From the NCBI GenBank assembly GCA_003222935.1, contig QHXL01000338.1:3801-9298 (forward strand): a stretch of DNA of 5,498 nucleotides, written 5' to 3'. Made by a program: the position numbers and the translations under genes. This document shows, in pieces, positions 1 through 5,498 of this stretch. The number at the start of each line of letters is the position of its first letter. Position 1 is the first letter of the stretch. Source of the DNA: Acidobacteriota bacterium (GTDB lineage Bacteria; Acidobacteriota; Blastocatellia; Pyrinomonadales; Pyrinomonadaceae). The notes beneath the pieces were generated by a model. It searched no databases. It had not been told where the DNA came from and saw only the letters and a program-made list of their open reading frames with translations.

Positions 1-1282
1 TGTTGCTGATTTGAGTCGCGATCAGTTTCTGAGCCGCATTGTCGAGACTCAGGTCATGATAGTCGGCTGTATCTTTCGTTACTCCTTTTGTTTCTCCACT
101 CGCCGACACTTCCCAAATTCTCAATTTCCCATCAAGCGTTTCTTTCGCAGTGAAGAGAAAGCCATCGCCTGGCAGGGGCGTAATTCTGTTGATGACGAAG
201 AACGAGGTTTGCGAAAGCCTGGTCTCCGCGCCACTCGAAAGATCCACCTTCATCAGACGAAAGTCGCGACCGCCACTCAGCGATTGCCCGGCAGCAAAGA
301 CTAGCGACCGACCGTCTTTTGTGAACTGACTACTGGTGATACGAGTAGGTCTTTCTTGAGTACTTACCTTTCGTTCGTTCTGTCCGTCAATGTCGACGAC
401 GAAGAGTGAACAAAAATCCTCGGGCCGGTAATTGCACCGAACAAATGTGAGTTGCTTGTCGTCTGGTGAAACGCCTATCCCGCCCTCAGCTTTGTCAGCG
501 ATCTTCGCTGGTATCCCGCCGAATGTATTCAACCGGTAGATAGCGGAGGCATCATCGTCTGCGCGATCACGTCTGGCAAAATAGAGCGAGTTGCCATCAT
601 GCGAAATAGCGAGTCCGAGGTAACTCCCGTCAGACGGTGGCGCAATCTGGATGTTCTCCGAGGTTTTGAGCTTGCGTAGCCAGATGCTCTGCCTGCCTCC
701 AGTTTCATTTGTATAGGCGACATACTCTCCGTCGGGCGTAATCACCGCATGAACGCTACCGCTACTGGAAAGTTTTTCTGAGGTAAAAGGTGCGGACATG
801 ATCGGAGTCGATTCAGCGGACGCTACCGTCCCTCGATACCCGAGCGACACCACCACTGTAAGAACGATTGCTGCAGCGATCACCGCGAAAATCCCCAGGT
901 AAGAAGCTTTGAACTGTTTTTGCGAGGGAGTTAACTTGTCCTCAACTGCGGAAGAGACTTGTTTTACCTGTGCTATGAACCGATAGCCACGACGCGGTAC
1001 GGTTTCGATAAACCTTGGATGTTGTGCATCGTCTTTCAATGCTCGACGCAACATCTTAATGTTGAAAGTAAGGTTGCTCTCTTCAACAAAACGATCCTGC
1101 CAAAGGCGCTGCATCAACTCGTCTTTTTCAAGCAGCCTTCCTGCGTTCTCAATAAACAACTGAAGCGTGTCGAAAACTTTCGGCGTCAATGGAACTGGCT
1201 GGTTTAGACAGAAGAGTGTCTTACCTTCGGCATCGAGGCGAAAGTCTCCGAACTCATAAAGGTGTCCTGTTTCCGTCAGCAT
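1..1282 (-). CDS. Membrane-anchored winged-helix transcriptional regulator with periplasmic PD40 (TolB-like) propeller; 3' end beyond window
   Basis: The minus strand is open from ATG at 1282 to the left edge (427 codons, no stop). Residues about 9-105 form an OmpR/PhoB/CadC-type winged helix: start YEFGDFRLD, central LTPKVFDTLQLF, recognition helix around 68-84 (EESNLTFNIKMLRRALKDD) and wing FIETVPRRGYRF. There is no receiver domain, so this is a one-component regulator, not a phosphorylated response regulator. Residues about 128-149 are a single hydrophobic helix. The rest should lie in the periplasm and shows PD40/WD40-like strands at about 181 (ITPDGEYVAYT), 226 (ISHDGNSLYFAR), 271 (VSPDDKQLTFVR) and 320 (FTKDGRSLVFA). 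Related proteins in Acidobacteriota usually continue with more PD40 repeats. The start fits the family N-terminus; GAGAGAG lies 5 nt upstream, and an in-frame TGA further upstream limits extension (GTG at 1288 is the only close alternative). The sensed signal and targets are unknown. Domain calls are firm; the regulon is not. Confidence 0.9.
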   Translation of the reverse strand, partial: MLTETGHLYEFGDFRLDAEGKTLFCLNQPVPLTPKVFDTLQLFIENAGRLLEKDELMQRLWQDRFVEESNLTFNIKMLRRALKDDAQHPRFIETVPRRGYRFIAQVKQVSSAVEDKLTPSQKQFKASYLGIFAVIAAAIVLTVVVSLGYRGTVASAESTPIMSAPFTSEKLSSSGSVHAVITPDGEYVAYTNETGGRQSIWLRKLKTSENIQIAPPSDGSYLGLAISHDGNSLYFARRDRADDDASAIYRLNTFGGIPAKIADKAEGGIGVSPDDKQLTFVRCNYRPEDFCSLFVVDIDGQNERKVSTQERPTRITSSQFTKDGRSLVFAAGQSLSGGRDFRLMKVDLSSGAETRLSQTSFFVINRITPLPGDGFLFTAKETLDGKLRIWEVSASGETKGVTKDTADYHDLSLDNAAQKLIATQISN

Positions 1283-1288
1283 TCGCAC

Positions 1289-1332
1289 TCTCTCGAATAT
1301 CTCAGGACGTTCTCATCGCATTCTCAGGACTT
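1289..1332. promoter_or_regulatory. Four tandem 11-bp direct repeats (TCTC-N7), candidate operator of the winged-helix regulator
   Basis: Four contiguous 11-bp units start at 1289, 1300, 1311 and 1322: tctctcgaata, tctcaggacgt, tctcatcgcat, tctcaggactt. Units 2 and 4 match at 10 of 11 positions; all four share TCTC and three share TCTCA. On the minus strand they read as TGAGA-type boxes, and the unit nearest the gene contains the regulator's GAGAGAG ribosome-binding stretch. PhoB-class winged-helix domains are known to bind tandem half-sites with an 11-bp period, one per helical turn. The adjacent regulator has such a fold, so autoregulation, and perhaps control of the divergent lipoprotein gene, is inferred. 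No binding data exist here, and part of the TCTC agreement could be low-complexity chance. Confidence 0.45.
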
Positions 1333-1430
1333 CATACGAAGGACTTACTAAGGTGAGCGCTATTGAAACTGCGTGAGCTATCGACTGTTGGGGGGAATTC
1401 CGACGGGACCGATGTTACCACAATTTTATC

Positions 1431-1438
1431 GGGGAGAA
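1431..1438 (+). promoter_or_regulatory. Candidate ribosome-binding site of the lipoprotein gene (short spacing)
   Basis: GGGGAG at 1431-1436 is the strongest purine match near the lipoprotein start, but it leaves only 2 nt before ATG 1439. The competing ATG at 1412 has CGGGA at 1404-1408 with 3 nt spacing. The site therefore favours 1439 only weakly. Confidence 0.4.
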
Positions 1439-1804
1439 ATGATTAGGCTGCTGTTGAGTCTGGTCGTGCTGGCTGGCTGTCGGGGCCATGCCACTCCCCT
1501 TTCAGTGGGACGACTAGCGAAGGAATACAAAGAGTCGGTTGCAGTTGCCCGGCTCAAGTACGACGGAAAAGAGATCCGAGTTCGAGGCCTCGCGATTTCG
1601 GATCCGTCCCCCCCGGCAAATATTGCTGATCAGGGGTCGGTTTTGCTGCAAGAGGAAAGCGAGCGACTTGTGTGTTGGTTCAGCAGCGACCAGCGCGAAG
1701 AGTTTTCCAAAGTGAAGGGTGGTCAGACACTGACTATCACCGGAGTGTTCACTGGCGAGGCCGGTGTGGAATTGAAGTTCTGTAGGTTGGTGAAGGTTGA
1801 GTGA
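1439..1804 (+). CDS. Small lipoprotein with OB-fold (tRNA_anti-like) domain
   Basis: This is a 121-residue protein with a short lipoprotein signal, MIRLLLSLVVLAGC: an Arg in the n-region, a hydrophobic core and lipobox LAGC with lipidation at Cys14. From about residue 22 it resembles the tRNA_anti-like OB-fold family (PF12869): a helix with LAKEYKESVAVARLKYDGK, strand EIRVRGLAI, then VLLQE, VCWFSS (Cys79), GGQTLTITGVFTG and VELKFCRLV (Cys115). In this family the fold occurs in small exported proteins of unknown role; despite the name, a tRNA function is not implied. The start is uncertain. ATG 1439 has GGGGAG only 2 nt upstream, closer than ideal. In-frame ATG 1412 would give a 22-residue signal peptide, and in-frame GTG 1373 would bury the signal. 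I prefer 1439 because the n-region directly precedes the hydrophobic core. It diverges from the regulator and is followed by a palindromic element, so it is probably monocistronic. Confidence 0.75.
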   Translation: MIRLLLSLVVLAGCRGHATPLSVGRLAKEYKESVAVARLKYDGKEIRVRGLAISDPSPPANIADQGSVLLQEESERLVCWFSSDQREEFSKVKGGQTLTITGVFTGEAGVELKFCRLVKVE

Positions 1805-1838
1805 GCGCCCTCGGAATTGAATGCTCTTCTCTTATTCT

Positions 1839-1858
1839 CACCGAGCTTTAGCCCGGTG
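1839..1858. repeat. Outer left hairpin of the palindromic element
   Basis: CACCGAGCT and AGCCCGGTG form a 9-bp stem with a TT loop and one A-C mismatch. The stem starts 35 nt after the lipoprotein stop codon. No U-run follows, so it is not a classical intrinsic terminator, although it may slow or end transcription. The A at 1844 looks like a decayed copy of the perfect right-hand hairpin. Confidence 0.75.
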
Positions 1859-1884
1859 GGCCTTGCGGGTGTTCGATGCTGCCT

Positions 1885-1900
1885 AACCGTTTCAACGGTT
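1885..1900. repeat. Inner left hairpin of the palindromic element
   Basis: AACCGTT and AACGGTT form a perfect 7-bp stem around a TC loop. It is the exact reverse complement of the inner right hairpin at 1967-1982, so the two can also pair with each other over 16 bp. Confidence 0.8.
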
Positions 1901-1966
1901 TGAGGATTTGACGTCGAAGGTTCGCGAGCGGGGAATTTTTCAATGAACTCGGAATCGGAGAGTGGA

Positions 1967-1982
1967 AACCGTTGAAACGGTT
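1967..1982. repeat. Inner right hairpin of the palindromic element
   Basis: AACCGTT and AACGGTT form a perfect 7-bp stem around a GA loop. The match to the reverse complement of the left copy extends slightly to 1966-1983. Confidence 0.8.
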
Positions 1983-2004
1983 AACAACTTAGCGGTCACG
2001 TTAG

Positions 2005-2024
2005 CACCGGGCTGAAGCCCGGTG
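2005..2024. repeat. Outer right hairpin of the palindromic element
   Basis: CACCGGGCT and AGCCCGGTG form a perfect 9-bp stem around a GA loop, followed by a purine-rich tail (gagaatgagagaaaaga). The same tail appears as its complement before the left hairpin, which marks the outer boundary of the element. It ends about 50 bp before the start of the large secreted protein gene. Confidence 0.8.
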
Positions 2025-2090
2025 AGAATGAGAGAAAAGAAAACACCTCCCTCATCCAGGCGGCACGAACACTTTCAAGTGAACAGTTCT

Positions 2091-2177
2091 ATGAAACACA
2101 AAATAGTAGTATCAGTCCTTACGGTTTTGATCTTGATCTCGACTTCAGTGGTTCTAATCAACCGTGCACTCTCAGCG
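2091..2177 (+). other. Signal peptide of the large secreted protein
   Basis: Residues 1-29 have basic residues at Lys2 and Lys4, a hydrophobic stretch from about Ile5 to Ile23, and a polar end NRALSA before PGDLD. There is no lipobox cysteine, so cleavage by signal peptidase I near residue 28-29 is inferred. This places all following domains outside the cytoplasm. Confidence 0.8.
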
Positions 2178-5100
2178 CCGGGTGATCTCGATACAACTTT
2201 CAACGGAACTGGCTCGGCCCGCGTAGGCTTCGGGCAAGGCGACGACGAGGCAACCTCAATCGCCGCGCAAAGCGACGGCAAGCTTGTAGTAGTTGGCGGA
2301 TCTTCTGGAAGTGGTACTGCGTTCGAGGTAATGCGTTACAACACTGACGGTTCGCTCGACACAAGTTTTGGTGCTGCTGGTGTTGGAAAGGCACGACTCC
2401 AGCCAGTGAGCTTTGGGGGAGTTGCGCGTGCCGTAAAAATACAAACCGATAACAAAATTGTCATTGCGGGCACCTTCTTCACGGGTGGGGCAGGGACTGA
2501 AAGGAGTTTCGGAGTGGGAAGACTTAATGCTGATGGATCATTCGATCAAACGTTTGGTCAACTCGGCAGAGTCACAACTCAAATTCGATCCACCAACGAT
2601 GAAGCACTGGGTTTGGCTCTTCAATCGGACGGAAAGATTGTTGTGGTGGGTTTTAGTGCTTTAACTTCAACTACTGCTTTTGCTGTTGCTCGCTATAACA
2701 CCAACGGTTCGCTCGACACTTCATTTAATGGCACTGGGAAAGTAACTACTCAAATTGGGTCGTCCCACGATCTTGCGTTTTCGGTAGTAGTTCAAGGAGA
2801 TGGAAAGATCCTCGTTGCCGGAAGCAGCTTTAGTGGAACACAAAGAGATTTTTTAATCGTTCGCTATCGAGCCGATGGTGTACTGGACAATTCATGGGGA
2901 GGTACTGGCGCAGTCATTACCGACTTTGGTGGGCCAACAAGCGACGACTCGATTTCGGCAATTGCAATTCAGCCAGGTACTTCGACAGTAGCTGACACTG
3001 TTGTTGTTGCGGGCCTTACGGATTCTCCTCAGCCTGCAGAGAGTAAGTTTGCAGTTGCGCGCTACAGTTTGGCAGGGGTGCTTGATTCAACTTTTGGGAT
3101 CGGTGGCAAGGTAACCACGTCGATAACCTCAGAAGTTAACCAGGCATCCTCGATTGCCGTTCAATCGCCTAATGGTTTCCTCCGCAAAATCGTTGTTGCG
3201 GGCGTCAGCCACATAGGCGGTAGCTCAGCGTTTTCCGCCGTCAGGTATAACGCAGATGGCTCGCTCGACTCTACATTCGACACCGACGGGAAGATCACGA
3301 CTTCTTTTGGTTTAAATGCAGCCGCAAACGGACTCGCATCACTGCCCGGAAGCCGGTTTGCTCTTGCAGGAACGGTGCATAGTGTTTCCGGTGCCGAAGG
3401 AGACTTTGGAGTCGCGCGCTACAACTCTGATGGTTCACTTGATACCGCATTCAATGGCGACGGACGAAGAGTCGACGACAGTGATCTCTTTGCTAAGGCA
3501 AACGCAGTCGCGATCCAGCCTGATCAAAAAATCGTCGTAGCGGGCAGTTGTGCGGAAGACACCAACTCCATCTTCGCCATCGCTCGTTACAATGAAAATG
3601 GAACGCTGGATACGTCATTTGATGGAGACGGCCGGGTAACCACCTCGATCGGAGATGGAGCTTCGGCGCAAGCCGTTGTTGTTCAACCCGACGGCAAAAT
3701 CCTTGCGGTGGGCAGTACTGCGGATGGCGCATCGGCAAGATTCGCGCTTGCTCGATATAGCCAGAACGGCTCGTTGGATCAATCGTTCGGTTTATCCGGC
3801 AAAGTCATAACGCCCGCGACTACGAGGGAAAATGCTACTGGAGTCGCATTGCAACCCGACCAAAAGATTGTCGTTGTTGGAACCATTTCGATAACTGCGA
3901 CGAACGCTATTTTCGGAGTGGCCCGCTACAACGCGAACGGTACGTTGGATGGTTCTTTTGGAAGCGGGGGTAAGGTGACCACGGTTGCTGGTACGGGAGC
4001 TTCTGCAGGGGATGTGGTGATTCAGTCTGACGGGCGCATCATCGTGGGAGGTTTCTCACTTATCAGTGGCAGTTTTCAATCTGTGCTCATCCGATACAAC
4101 ACAAATGGATCGTTAGATTCCTCGTTCGGTGTAGGTGGGATTGTCGCAACCCAAATTGCAAGTGCCTCTTTCGCGCAGTCAATCGCACTTCAAGCGGATG
4201 GACGAATCGTTGTTGGCGGACAAGCAGATAACGGCGGTGTTGGACTTGCACGTTACAACCCAAACGGCTCGCTTGACACCTCTTTTGATGGAGACGGCAA
4301 AGTAGTCGTGGATGAAACATCCGGAATGACTGTTGTCCGAGGCATCGCACTCCAAGCGGACGGCAGAATTCTGGCGGCTGGTTACCTCTTCAGTCCACTC
4401 ACATCTGTTGACTTTGCCTTGATGCGATTCAACAGTAACGGATCGATCGACACTACATATGGCAATAATGGGCGCCTGGTAACAGACCTGGCCAACCGGG
4501 GAAGCGATACCGCAAATGCAATAGCGCTCGACTCCACTGGTCGTGCAATTCTGGCGGGTACTGAAAACGACTATTTTGTAACTGCAAGGTTTAGAGCTGA
4601 TTCTATTGCGATTCCGACACCAACACCCACCCCTACACCGACTCCAACACCTACGCCAACCTCAACTCCAACTCCGCCTGCAAACGTGGTTCAATTCAGC
4701 GCATCGAGCTACAACGTGCAGGAAGACTGCACGAGTGTAACCATTACGGTTAATCGAATCGGCGACACTTCTGGCCCAGCATCTGTTGACTACTCGACAT
4801 CCGACGTAGTCGCAACTGAAAAACGAGACTACGTCAAAACCCTGGGCACGGTGAGTTTTGCTGCCGGGCAAACTACGAAGAGTTTCGCAGTACTGATTAA
4901 CGAAGACTCGTTTGTTGAGGGCACCGAAAACTTTAATATCAACCTCACAAATCCCGTAGGGCTTAGTCTCGGTGGTCCGACCGTATCAAACGTATTCATC
5001 GCTGATGATGCAACCGAACCGCCGGGAAACCCGATCGACGACCCGCAGAATTTTGTTTGCCAGCACTATCATGATTTCCTGAACCGTGATCCTGATCCAT

Positions 5101-5498
5101 CTGGACTGGCGTTTTGGACCGGCACGATCACTTCGTGTAATGGCGATCCTCAGTGTATTGCTGTGAAAAGAATCAACGCGTCGGCAGCCTTCTATCTGTC
5201 GATCGAGTTTCAGCAGACGGGATATTTTGTTGAGCGGATCTACAAGGTGTCGTTTGGCAACGCTTCGGGCACGTCGACTCTAAATGGCACGCATCAACTT
5301 CCGGTGCCGATCGTGCAGCTGGGTGAATTTCTGTCAGACACGCAATTGATAGGGTTGGGAGTGATTGTTGGACAAGGTAACTGGGAGCAGCTCTTGGACA
5401 GCAACAAGAGCGCATTTGCTAATGCATTTGTACAGCGGTCCAGGTTTACCAGCGCCTTTCCGATCGCGATGAGCTCAGCGCAGTTCGTGGATACATTG
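2091..5498 (+). CDS. Large secreted delta-60 repeat protein with Calx-beta and DUF4214 domains; 3' end beyond window
   Basis: One frame stays open for 1136 codons from ATG 2091 to the right edge. Residues 1-29 are a Sec signal peptide (MKHKIVV..., hydrophobic core, likely cleavage near ALSA). Residues 33 to about 838 hold 14 tandem delta-60/DUF5122-type repeats of 53-66 residues, built on LDTSFGxxGKVTT, then QPDGKIVVAG, then FAVARYNxDGS; these form beta-propeller blades. Units start at 33, 89, 151, 208, 265, 331, 392, 450, 506, 562, 619, 675, 728 and 786. A Pro-Thr linker (about 842-862) leads to a Calx-beta domain (866-974) with acidic, possibly calcium-binding segments (NEDSFVEGTENF, ADD). 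A DUF4214 domain follows from about 988 (FLNRDPDPSGLAFW). The role is unknown; a surface-exposed or released adhesive/structural protein is inferred. The start has only a weak AAGTGAA upstream; GTG 2079 is an in-frame alternative. The C-terminal sorting signal, if any, is not visible. Confidence 0.9.
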   Translation, partial: MKHKIVVSVLTVLILISTSVVLINRALSAPGDLDTTFNGTGSARVGFGQGDDEATSIAAQSDGKLVVVGGSSGSGTAFEVMRYNTDGSLDTSFGAAGVGKARLQPVSFGGVARAVKIQTDNKIVIAGTFFTGGAGTERSFGVGRLNADGSFDQTFGQLGRVTTQIRSTNDEALGLALQSDGKIVVVGFSALTSTTAFAVARYNTNGSLDTSFNGTGKVTTQIGSSHDLAFSVVVQGDGKILVAGSSFSGTQRDFLIVRYRADGVLDNSWGGTGAVITDFGGPTSDDSISAIAIQPGTSTVADTVVVAGLTDSPQPAESKFAVARYSLAGVLDSTFGIGGKVTTSITSEVNQASSIAVQSPNGFLRKIVVAGVSHIGGSSAFSAVRYNADGSLDSTFDTDGKITTSFGLNAAANGLASLPGSRFALAGTVHSVSGAEGDFGVARYNSDGSLDTAFNGDGRRVDDSDLFAKANAVAIQPDQKIVVAGSCAEDTNSIFAIARYNENGTLDTSFDGDGRVTTSIGDGASAQAVVVQPDGKILAVGSTADGASARFALARYSQNGSLDQSFGLSGKVITPATTRENATGVALQPDQKIVVVGTISITATNAIFGVARYNANGTLDGSFGSGGKVTTVAGTGASAGDVVIQSDGRIIVGGFSLISGSFQSVLIRYNTNGSLDSSFGVGGIVATQIASASFAQSIALQADGRIVVGGQADNGGVGLARYNPNGSLDTSFDGDGKVVVDETSGMTVVRGIALQADGRILAAGYLFSPLTSVDFALMRFNSNGSIDTTYGNNGRLVTDLANRGSDTANAIALDSTGRAILAGTENDYFVTARFRADSIAIPTPTPTPTPTPTPTPTSTPTPPANVVQFSASSYNVQEDCTSVTITVNRIGDTSGPASVDYSTSDVVATEKRDYVKTLGTVSFAAGQTTKSFAVLINEDSFVEGTENFNINLTNPVGLSLGGPTVSNVFIADDATEPPGNPIDDPQNFVCQHYHDFLNRDPDPSGLAFWTGTITSCNGDPQCIAVKRINASAAFYLSIEFQQTGYFVERIYKVSFGNASGTSTLNGTHQLPVPIVQLGEFLSDTQLIGLGVIVGQGNWEQLLDSNKSAFANAFVQRSRFTSAFPIAMSSAQFVDTL
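2187..4604 (+). repeat. Fourteen tandem protein repeats (delta-60 / DUF5122 beta-propeller blades)
   Basis: Units begin at nucleotides 2187, 2355, 2541, 2712, 2883, 3081, 3264, 3438, 3606, 3774, 3945, 4113, 4272 and 4446. Each codes for LDxxFxxxG, a variable segment, a QxDGKI-VVAG strand and an ARYNxDGS strand. Unit 5 is longest (66 residues, an insertion before VVVAG) and unit 12 is shortest (53). Unit 7 lacks the usual QPDGKI motif (LPGSRFALAG), and unit 14 is degenerate (IDTTYG, LDSTGRAILAG, no closing YNxDGS). DNA identity between units is low except for short stretches, so the array is old rather than freshly amplified. Confidence 0.85.
4614..4679 (+). repeat. Pro-Thr linker coding repeat
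   Basis: About 22 codons encode (PT)8 followed by STPTPP, between the last delta-60 unit and the Calx-beta domain. Such linkers are flexible, extended spacers in exported modular proteins and are often glycosylated. Proline codons vary (CCG, CCA, CCC, CCT), so the DNA repeat is imperfect and less prone to slippage than a pure hexamer array. Confidence 0.85.
4686..5012 (+). other. Calx-beta domain region within the large secreted protein
   Basis: Residues 866-974 match the Calx-beta pattern: VVQFSASSYNVQED, VTITVNRIGDTSGPASVDYSTSD, then DYVKTLGTVSFAAGQTTKSFAVLINEDSFVEGTENFNINLTNP, ending VFIADDA. In this family the acidic loops (ED, NED, EGTE, ADD) bind calcium; binding here is inferred from those residues. 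Cys880 in QEDC is one of few cysteines in the protein. Confidence 0.85.
5052..5498 (+). other. DUF4214 domain region (incomplete) within the large secreted protein
   Basis: From residue 988 the sequence FVCQHYHDFLNRDPDPSGLAFW matches the start of DUF4214, an all-helical domain often found at the end of bacterial surface and extracellular proteins. Later hallmarks are RINASAAF, SIEFQQTGYFVERIYKVSFG, GQGNWEQLL and FVQRSRFTSAFP. Cys990, Cys1016 and Cys1022 may form a disulfide outside the cell. The reading frame is still open at the window edge. Confidence 0.8.

Larger units (their letters stand above)
1823..2040. repeat. Nested palindromic element (REP/BIME- or MITE-like) with four hairpins
   Basis: About 218 bp of noncoding DNA is organised as one large inverted repeat. 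The outer arms, about 1824-1858 and 2005-2039, are reverse complements over more than 30 positions with three clear transitions. Each outer arm contains its own hairpin (CACCGGGCT/AGCCCGGTG). The inner arms at 1885-1900 and 1967-1982 are exact reverse complements of each other, and each is again a hairpin (AACCGTT/AACGGTT). The centre, about 1901-1965, shows no obvious symmetry and no reading frame. Short GC-rich palindromes in paired opposite orientation are the hallmark of REP/BIME elements moved by RAYT (TnpA_REP) transposases; no transposase gene is in the window. The hairpins could also block transcription or shield the 3' end of the lipoprotein mRNA. I could not confirm copies elsewhere in the genome, so the mobile nature is inferred. 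Confidence 0.7.

Noticed and set aside
11..1207. Plus-strand frames at 11-304 and 959-1207, and a minus-strand frame at 529-723
   Set aside because: All lie over the long minus-strand regulator frame, which has clear winged-helix and PD40 motifs. The translations of these frames have no recognisable domain.
1363..1391. TTGAAA at 1363-1368 as a sigma-70 -35 box for the lipoprotein gene
   Set aside because: At 16-18 bp downstream there is only GC-rich or G-run sequence and no TATAAT-like hexamer, so I do not call a promoter.
1839..2024. Intrinsic (Rho-independent) terminators at the CACCGGGCT hairpins
   Set aside because: Stems are strong but no U-run follows on either strand at the expected place. 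Their paired, inverted arrangement is better explained by a REP-like element.
2021..2036. TGAGAATGAGAGA tail of the palindromic element as another copy of the regulator's TGAGA boxes
   Set aside because: It resembles the minus-strand reading of the 11-bp repeats, but the spacing is not 11 bp and the sequence is explained as the conserved edge of the inverted repeat.
1805..2090. CRISPR array, tRNA or small RNA gene in the intergenic repeat region
   Set aside because: The repeats are inverted and nested rather than direct with unique spacers. No cloverleaf or riboswitch-like conserved core is visible.
4614..4679. Pure hexanucleotide microsatellite giving phase variation
   Set aside because: Codons for Pro and Thr vary at the third base, so the array is not uniform, and changes by 6-bp units would stay in frame.
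2075..5415. Short frames inside the large secreted protein gene (for example minus 2075-2281, 3493-3738, 4087-4350, 4662-4871, 5173-5415; plus 2458-2664, 3316-3540)
   Set aside because: They are shadows of the 1136-codon frame, which shows repeats, linker and domains without interruption. The shadows are rich in Arg/His/Cys and lack start signals or family motifs.

Overview
The window most resembles a chromosomal segment of an Acidobacteriota genome, probably class Blastocatellia. That is inference from gene families: a CadC-like winged-helix/PD40 membrane regulator, a delta-60-repeat protein carrying Calx-beta and DUF4214 modules, and a REP-like palindromic element between genes. No 16S, tRNA or other phylogenetic marker is present, so the taxonomy is tentative. 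Base composition looks balanced and uniform, with no obvious island boundary.

Layout, left to right. (1) Positions 1-1282, minus strand: the N-terminal 427 codons of a membrane-anchored one-component regulator (winged helix, transmembrane helix, start of a periplasmic PD40/TolB-type propeller). It runs off the left edge. (2) Positions 1283-1438: a divergent intergenic region holding four tandem 11-bp units (TCTC-N7) directly upstream of the regulator start, a plausible operator. (3) Positions 1439-1804, plus strand: a small lipoprotein with an OB-fold (tRNA_anti-like) domain. (4) Positions 1805-2090: a noncoding gap dominated by a roughly 218-bp nested palindromic element with four hairpins, REP/BIME- or MITE-like. 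(5) Positions 2091-5498, plus strand: one uninterrupted reading frame of 1136 codons, running off the right edge. It encodes a secreted protein with a signal peptide, 14 delta-60 (DUF5122-type) repeats, a Pro-Thr linker, a Calx-beta domain and most of a DUF4214 domain.

Functional links are modest. The regulator and the lipoprotein gene are divergently arranged around the 11-bp repeats, so co-regulation is possible. The large exported protein sits behind the palindromic element and probably has its own promoter. All three products are membrane or extracytoplasmic proteins. I see no defence system, CRISPR array, transposase gene or biosynthetic cluster. The most interesting signals are the 11-bp-phased putative operator, the nested palindrome, and the 14-repeat (possibly 7+7) architecture of the large secreted protein.
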